DNA from: DASXHY01 sp036272195 | Lineage (GTDB): Bacteria > Verrucomicrobiota > Verrucomicrobiia > Limisphaerales > DASXHY01 | Reading direction: 5' to 3' | Length of the DNA stretch: 64,000 nucleotides | Assembly: GCA_036272195.1 (NCBI GenBank) | Contig: DATAZE010000049.1 | Location: 186,001-250,000 of the forward strand | Part shown: positions 60,414-64,000 of the stretch, in pieces | How the letters are laid out: every line of letters starts with the position of its first letter | Numbering within the stretch: position 1 is the stretch's first letter | Program-made: the position numbers and the translations under genes | The notes under the pieces: model-generated | The model's input: the letters and a program-made list of their open reading frames with translations, nothing else | Databases searched by the model: none | Told to the model about the DNA's origin: nothing

Positions 60414-62885
60414 TCAAGGCATTCCTTTCCAGCGCCGGATGCCCCATTCCGCCACGAAACAACCGAGCGCGAACAACAGCACCGCCGGTTGATGCCACAG
60501 CGGGTAACTCCACGTTTCCATGACGGGTGAGCGACGTTCGGGAAGCTTGCGAACAAATTTATCCAAGTCCGCCAGCGCCACGATCTCGCCGCCGGTGCGC
60601 TGCGCCAGGCTTTGCAGGAGCGCGCGATTCGGTTTCAACGAACGAAATTCCTCTGCCGCCGAGTCCGAAGCCCAACCCGCGGCCGCACGACCGGCGATTT
60701 TTCCATCTGCCTGCGTCACGGTGGCCTCCACCAGATACGCGCCGGTTTCATGCGCAACAAACGTGGCGGTGTAAGAGCCGGGGTCGCCCAGCGATGGTTC
60801 GGCAGTCAATTGCAACGAGTCTTGGGTTTCGAGTTTCGAGTTTTCAGTCGGCGCATTCGAAACCCCAAAACCTGAACTCGAAACCGGCTTGATCGGTCGA
60901 ACGGTCAAGCGCACTGAGGCATTGTCCAACGGTTTGAATTCCTCGTCGTGCGCCTTCACCGTCAGACGAAATTCGGAGGCGTCACCTTGTGGCGCGGGTT
61001 CCGCCGTGAGCGAGATGCGCGGGGGCACGTCCGAGACCAGCCAGCGAACCATTTGCCGCCAGGCTTTGGCGAGGTCCTTCTGCATTTGTTCGTCGCGCAG
61101 ACCCCAGCGCCACATGTCACCAATCATCAACGCCCCCGAGCGCCCGAGGCCGAAACGTTGCACCGCCAGCGCCGGATAGGTCTGCCCGCTCGCGTCCGAA
61201 ACGGTAGCGAGCACGCTCGCGCCGGGTTTGATTTCGTGCAGGGGATTCAACACTTGAAAATTCGGCATCGCTTCCATGCGGGTTTGCTCCTCGCTTTCGA
61301 CGGGGCGCAACCGCGTCCAGGGTTGGAGCCACCCTTCGCGCGTGAGCGTCAGTTTGAATTCGCCGGGCAACTTCGCTTCGACCGGCCGATCCAGATAAAC
61401 CGGCAGCAGCGATGCGATTGGCGTGCCCTGGTAATCGCCTTCACGAAAGGATTCCGCGCCCCCGAGCATCAGGAAGCCGCCGCCGCGCTCGGAAACATAA
61501 CGCTGCAACAACGCCATCTGGTCGTGCGTGAAAAACGCGGCTTCAGTGTCGCCCACGATCACCGCCTGGTAACGATACAACTCTTCCGCGGTCTTCGGAA
61601 ATCCGCCACGCAACTCCAGTTCGTCCTTCGTGTTCAACCGGACCAACACGGGCTGATCGTAACGCGCGGTCTCTTCGTCGTTGGTGCCGAAGCCGCGAAA
61701 GAGCGGATTGCTCGATTCGCCCTCGCGGCCTTTGAACACAAATTTCGGCTCGCGCGCAGCTACGCGAATCAGCGCCACCATTTGCACCTGCGGATCGTCC
61801 TGAATCGCGCGATTCAGAAATTTGTATTCCCAATTCGGACGCCCGCTCACGTACAAAACGCGAAACGGCTCCTGCCCACGGTCCACGACAATCATGCGGC
61901 GATTATTGGCAAGCGTCGACTCGCGCGTCGGGCCGGCGGACGCGGCCAGTTCGTCCGCTACGCGCGTTTCCACTTCGTAAAAATGAAGGCCCGGCGTCTC
62001 GGGATGAATCTGAAAACGAAAATTTAAATTGGCACTGCCGCCGTCCACGCGCTGCGTCGATTGCGCGACGACGTTGCTTGCGGAGATGACGCCGGGGGAG
62101 TGATTGGTGGCATTGCCGTTCGTGACAGCCGCGCTCGCGGCGACCTCGATCAAGCGCGTGGTGATTTGCGAGCCGGGGAAACCGTTTGCGTTGACTTCCG
62201 CCTGCACCGTGACCGGCGCATCTTCAAAAGCGGTCTGACTCACGCCGACTTTATCCAGGGCGACATCCTGTATCGCCGAATCACTGCCGAGGACCACCGG
62301 GTAAATCGGCGGGCAACCGTCCAACGCCGGCAAATCCGCACCGATGTCCGTCGCATCGCCATCGGTAAACAACAGCACGCCGGCAACAGGCTGGCCGCGC
62401 CAATATTCGGTGGCCGTGCGCAACGCACCGGCCAGGGCCGAGGCGCGTCCATCGAAATTCATTTCCGAAAAATCGCGCGTGGTTTGCAATCGTGAATCAA
62501 AGGTGTAACGGCGCACTTGAAAATTATTTTCCAAATCCGAGCGCCAGGTTTTGGCGCCGCCGGTCAATTGCTCGCGCAAAACATCGCCGCGCGAACGCGT
62601 TTCGAAGGCGTCCTTGACGTTCAAACTTTGACTATTGTCGGCAATGACACCGAAAATATTCGCACCGGGCCGCGCGCGTTTGCCGATCCATTGCGGATCC
62701 AAAAGGCACAACGCGAGAGCGATGATGCCAGCGAGTTTCAAAAGTGTGCAGACAAATTTCACCCACGGCGCAACCGGGCTGCGACGCCACGACCACGCGA
62801 TTACGCCCGCAAGGATGACGACGATCGCAACGACGGGAAATACCCAGGCGCGATTGGAGAAAAGAATGAGGGCAAGGCTGGTCAT
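60414..62885 (-). CDS. membrane protein with VWA and GATase1-like domains
   Basis: The 823-residue protein has two N-terminal membrane helices, a VWA domain (DNSQS at ~83, LLFTDGDATDIG), a beta-sandwich region, a class I glutamine amidotransferase-like fold (YVSERGGGFLMLGGAESF), and a C-terminal membrane helix. Such proteins belong to the BatA/MoxR-associated operons of Verrucomicrobia and Planctomycetes. Function is unknown; it likely acts with the C13-like and DUF4175-like proteins beside it. Confidence 0.82.
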   Translation of the reverse strand: MTSLALILFSNRAWVFPVVAIVVILAGVIAWSWRRSPVAPWVKFVCTLLKLAGIIALALCLLDPQWIGKRARPGANIFGVIADNSQSLNVKDAFETRSRGDVLREQLTGGAKTWRSDLENNFQVRRYTFDSRLQTTRDFSEMNFDGRASALAGALRTATEYWRGQPVAGVLLFTDGDATDIGADLPALDGCPPIYPVVLGSDSAIQDVALDKVGVSQTAFEDAPVTVQAEVNANGFPGSQITTRLIEVAASAAVTNGNATNHSPGVISASNVVAQSTQRVDGGSANLNFRFQIHPETPGLHFYEVETRVADELAASAGPTRESTLANNRRMIVVDRGQEPFRVLYVSGRPNWEYKFLNRAIQDDPQVQMVALIRVAAREPKFVFKGREGESSNPLFRGFGTNDEETARYDQPVLVRLNTKDELELRGGFPKTAEELYRYQAVIVGDTEAAFFTHDQMALLQRYVSERGGGFLMLGGAESFREGDYQGTPIASLLPVYLDRPVEAKLPGEFKLTLTREGWLQPWTRLRPVESEEQTRMEAMPNFQVLNPLHEIKPGASVLATVSDASGQTYPALAVQRFGLGRSGALMIGDMWRWGLRDEQMQKDLAKAWRQMVRWLVSDVPPRISLTAEPAPQGDASEFRLTVKAHDEEFKPLDNASVRLTVRPIKPVSSSGFGVSNAPTENSKLETQDSLQLTAEPSLGDPGSYTATFVAHETGAYLVEATVTQADGKIAGRAAAGWASDSAAEEFRSLKPNRALLQSLAQRTGGEIVALADLDKFVRKLPERRSPVMETWSYPLWHQPAVLLFALGCFVAEWGIRRWKGMP

Positions 62886-62903
62886 TGCACGGGCCGTCCA
62901 AAC

Positions 62904-62997
62904 TTTCCGCCAGGTTTTGGAGTGCGGCGGCCCTCCGCCGCTTTTAATAGCGTAAGACCGAAAGCGGCGAAGGGCCGCCGCACTCCAAGACGCTTGC
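62904..62997. repeat. dispersed repeat, inverse copy of 10596-10675
   Basis: Positions 62904-62943 equal the reverse complement of 10596-10635 except for one base. The two halves, 62917-62943 and 62959-62986, are themselves inverted relative to each other. It separates the DUF4175-like and VWA genes within an apparent operon. Confidence 0.9.
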
Positions 62998-63055
62998 GCG
63001 CGGGATTCATGTTTCTTGAATTCATTATGTGGCCGCCGAAATCATCGCGCCTCTC

Positions 63056-64000
63056 TCACTGCGCGCTCCCGAGTTTTTCGTAATACTTACGCACGAGTTC
63101 CGAGTAATTATCCGGAACGGGATCGCGGTCGAGCGGAACGAGGCTGTTCGCGTTTTCCTGGCGGGCCAATTCCTGTTGCAACCAGACGCGCACCTGCGTC
63201 ATCGGCGCGACGAGTTGCTCGCGCACGACTTTTTCGTTCGGAGGCCGGCCGCTCTGGCGAAATTCCTGCCGCAGCGCACTTGCACGCTCACGAACGGTGG
63301 CCAATTGATATCGCAAATCCGGCGAGTCCAACACCTGCTCCACATCGCGCAACCGATCCGACCAATTCATATACTCACCGCTGGTGATTGGCCCGCCCGT
63401 CCCGCCCCCATTATTATTATACGTGTAAGAACCATTGCCGAGTTGCCGGGCCAACTGACTCAAGCGGTCCCGATCGCTCAACTGTCCACCGGTTTGTCCG
63501 CCACGCGATTGCGAACCATTTTGCCCGCTGGATGATCGACCATTCGCTTGCTGACCTGGGTTGGACGCGTTGCGATTTTGCGCTTCGCCATTGGCTGGAT
63601 GGTTACCCTGGCCATTCTGCCCGTTCTGTTCGTTCTGCGCGGAAGCTTGTTCGCCTTGGTTTCCATTTTGTTGACTGCCGTTCGCATTGGGAGAGTTTCG
63701 CTCACCACGTTGCCCGTCACGCGAATTATTTTGCGCCTCCTGCCGTCCACGATTCCCTGCAGAACCGTTTTCCGCCGTCGCGCTGGAATTGGTTCCTTCG
63801 CCGCTTGAAGCATTTTGCTCCCCGAGACCTCCCGACGTGCTTGCCAGCCGGTTCGATTGCGTAGACGCATTCGTTCGGCCAGCCTGTGCCGTTCCGTTGG
63901 TGCCGGGCGCGCCAGCCTCGCGCTCCGTTTGGTGAATTAAATCGTCCAACTCTTTTTGCGCGTAACGCAATGCATCGGTCTCGTTGCCGAGCACGCTTTC
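63056..64000 (-). CDS. DUF4175-like protein, C-terminal part (truncated by window end)
   Basis: The visible 314 residues continue upstream of the window. They contain a coiled-coil start (GNETDALRYAQKELDDLIHQ), a long Gln/Asn/Gly/Ser-rich low-complexity linker (~30-180) and a helical C-terminus (VRKYYEKLGSAQ). Low-complexity Gln-rich tails are typical of DUF4175 proteins in operons with VWA proteins, so the assignment rests partly on context. Confidence 0.65.
   Translation of the reverse strand, partial: ESVLGNETDALRYAQKELDDLIHQTEREAGAPGTNGTAQAGRTNASTQSNRLASTSGGLGEQNASSGEGTNSSATAENGSAGNRGRQEAQNNSRDGQRGERNSPNANGSQQNGNQGEQASAQNEQNGQNGQGNHPANGEAQNRNASNPGQQANGRSSSGQNGSQSRGGQTGGQLSDRDRLSQLARQLGNGSYTYNNNGGGTGGPITSGEYMNWSDRLRDVEQVLDSPDLRYQLATVRERASALRQEFRQSGRPPNEKVVREQLVAPMTQVRVWLQQELARQENANSLVPLDRDPVPDNYSELVRKYYEKLGSAQ

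Overview
The window reads as a chromosomal segment of a moderately GC-rich, Gram-negative bacterium, most likely a Verrucomicrobiota member related to the Pedosphaera/Limisphaerales group. That placement is inferred from gene content and style: two outer-membrane porins, tandem DUF1080 proteins, secreted proteins ending in a 'W...FYR' module, a MoxR/DUF58/transglutaminase cluster, and many intergenic palindromic repeats. No rRNA, tRNA, CRISPR array, prophage or insertion sequence was recognised.

Layout. 0-10 kb: a type II secretion/type IV pilus inner-membrane protein diverges from a BBP2-type porin; then a leftward block runs MoxR ATPase, DUF58 protein and TgpA-like transglutaminase, followed by a Cys-rich protein and a GT2 glycosyltransferase. 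10-16 kb: nagB, pyruvate kinase, a VapC/Phd-type toxin-antitoxin pair, a DEDD exonuclease, a deoxyhypusine-synthase-like enzyme and an MBOAT acyltransferase. 16-22 kb: an SDR, a three-gene two-component block that includes an XRE-receiver fusion, agmatine deiminase and a NUDIX hydrolase. 22-33 kb: a secreted SBBP beta-propeller, a MarR regulator with a 28-bp perfect palindrome before its membrane-protein partner, clpP-clpX, a prohibitin, a yeast-type cytosine deaminase, VOC/YciI proteins and small envelope proteins. 33-38 kb: a histidine kinase, an alpha/beta hydrolase-DUF2156 pair and an OprB porin.

38-43.5 kb is the most interesting region. Three co-directional genes encode a PhcB-like methyltransferase (the family that makes 3-hydroxy fatty acid methyl ester signals), a membrane histidine kinase fused to a receiver and a second kinase (a natural PhcS-PhcR fusion), and a PhcQ-like receiver protein with a degenerate kinase domain. 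This matches the phcB-phcS-phcR-phcQ order of the Ralstonia quorum-sensing operon and suggests a complete signal synthesis and sensing module in this lineage.

43.5-64 kb: a small-gene island with an XRE gene interrupted by an in-frame TGA, PPK2, membrane proteins, a DUF1080 pair, Smr, CstA, nadD-rsfS, a PUR-type nucleic-acid-binding protein, PIN-PhoH, a GST-like protein, uvrC with a roughly 100-residue insertion, and a leftward operon (partial DUF4175-like protein, VWA/GATase-like membrane protein, C13/caspase-like protein) that leaves the window at its right end. Much of the longer intergenic DNA holds inverted repeats. Several occur twice in the window, including one pair identical at 39 of 40 positions.
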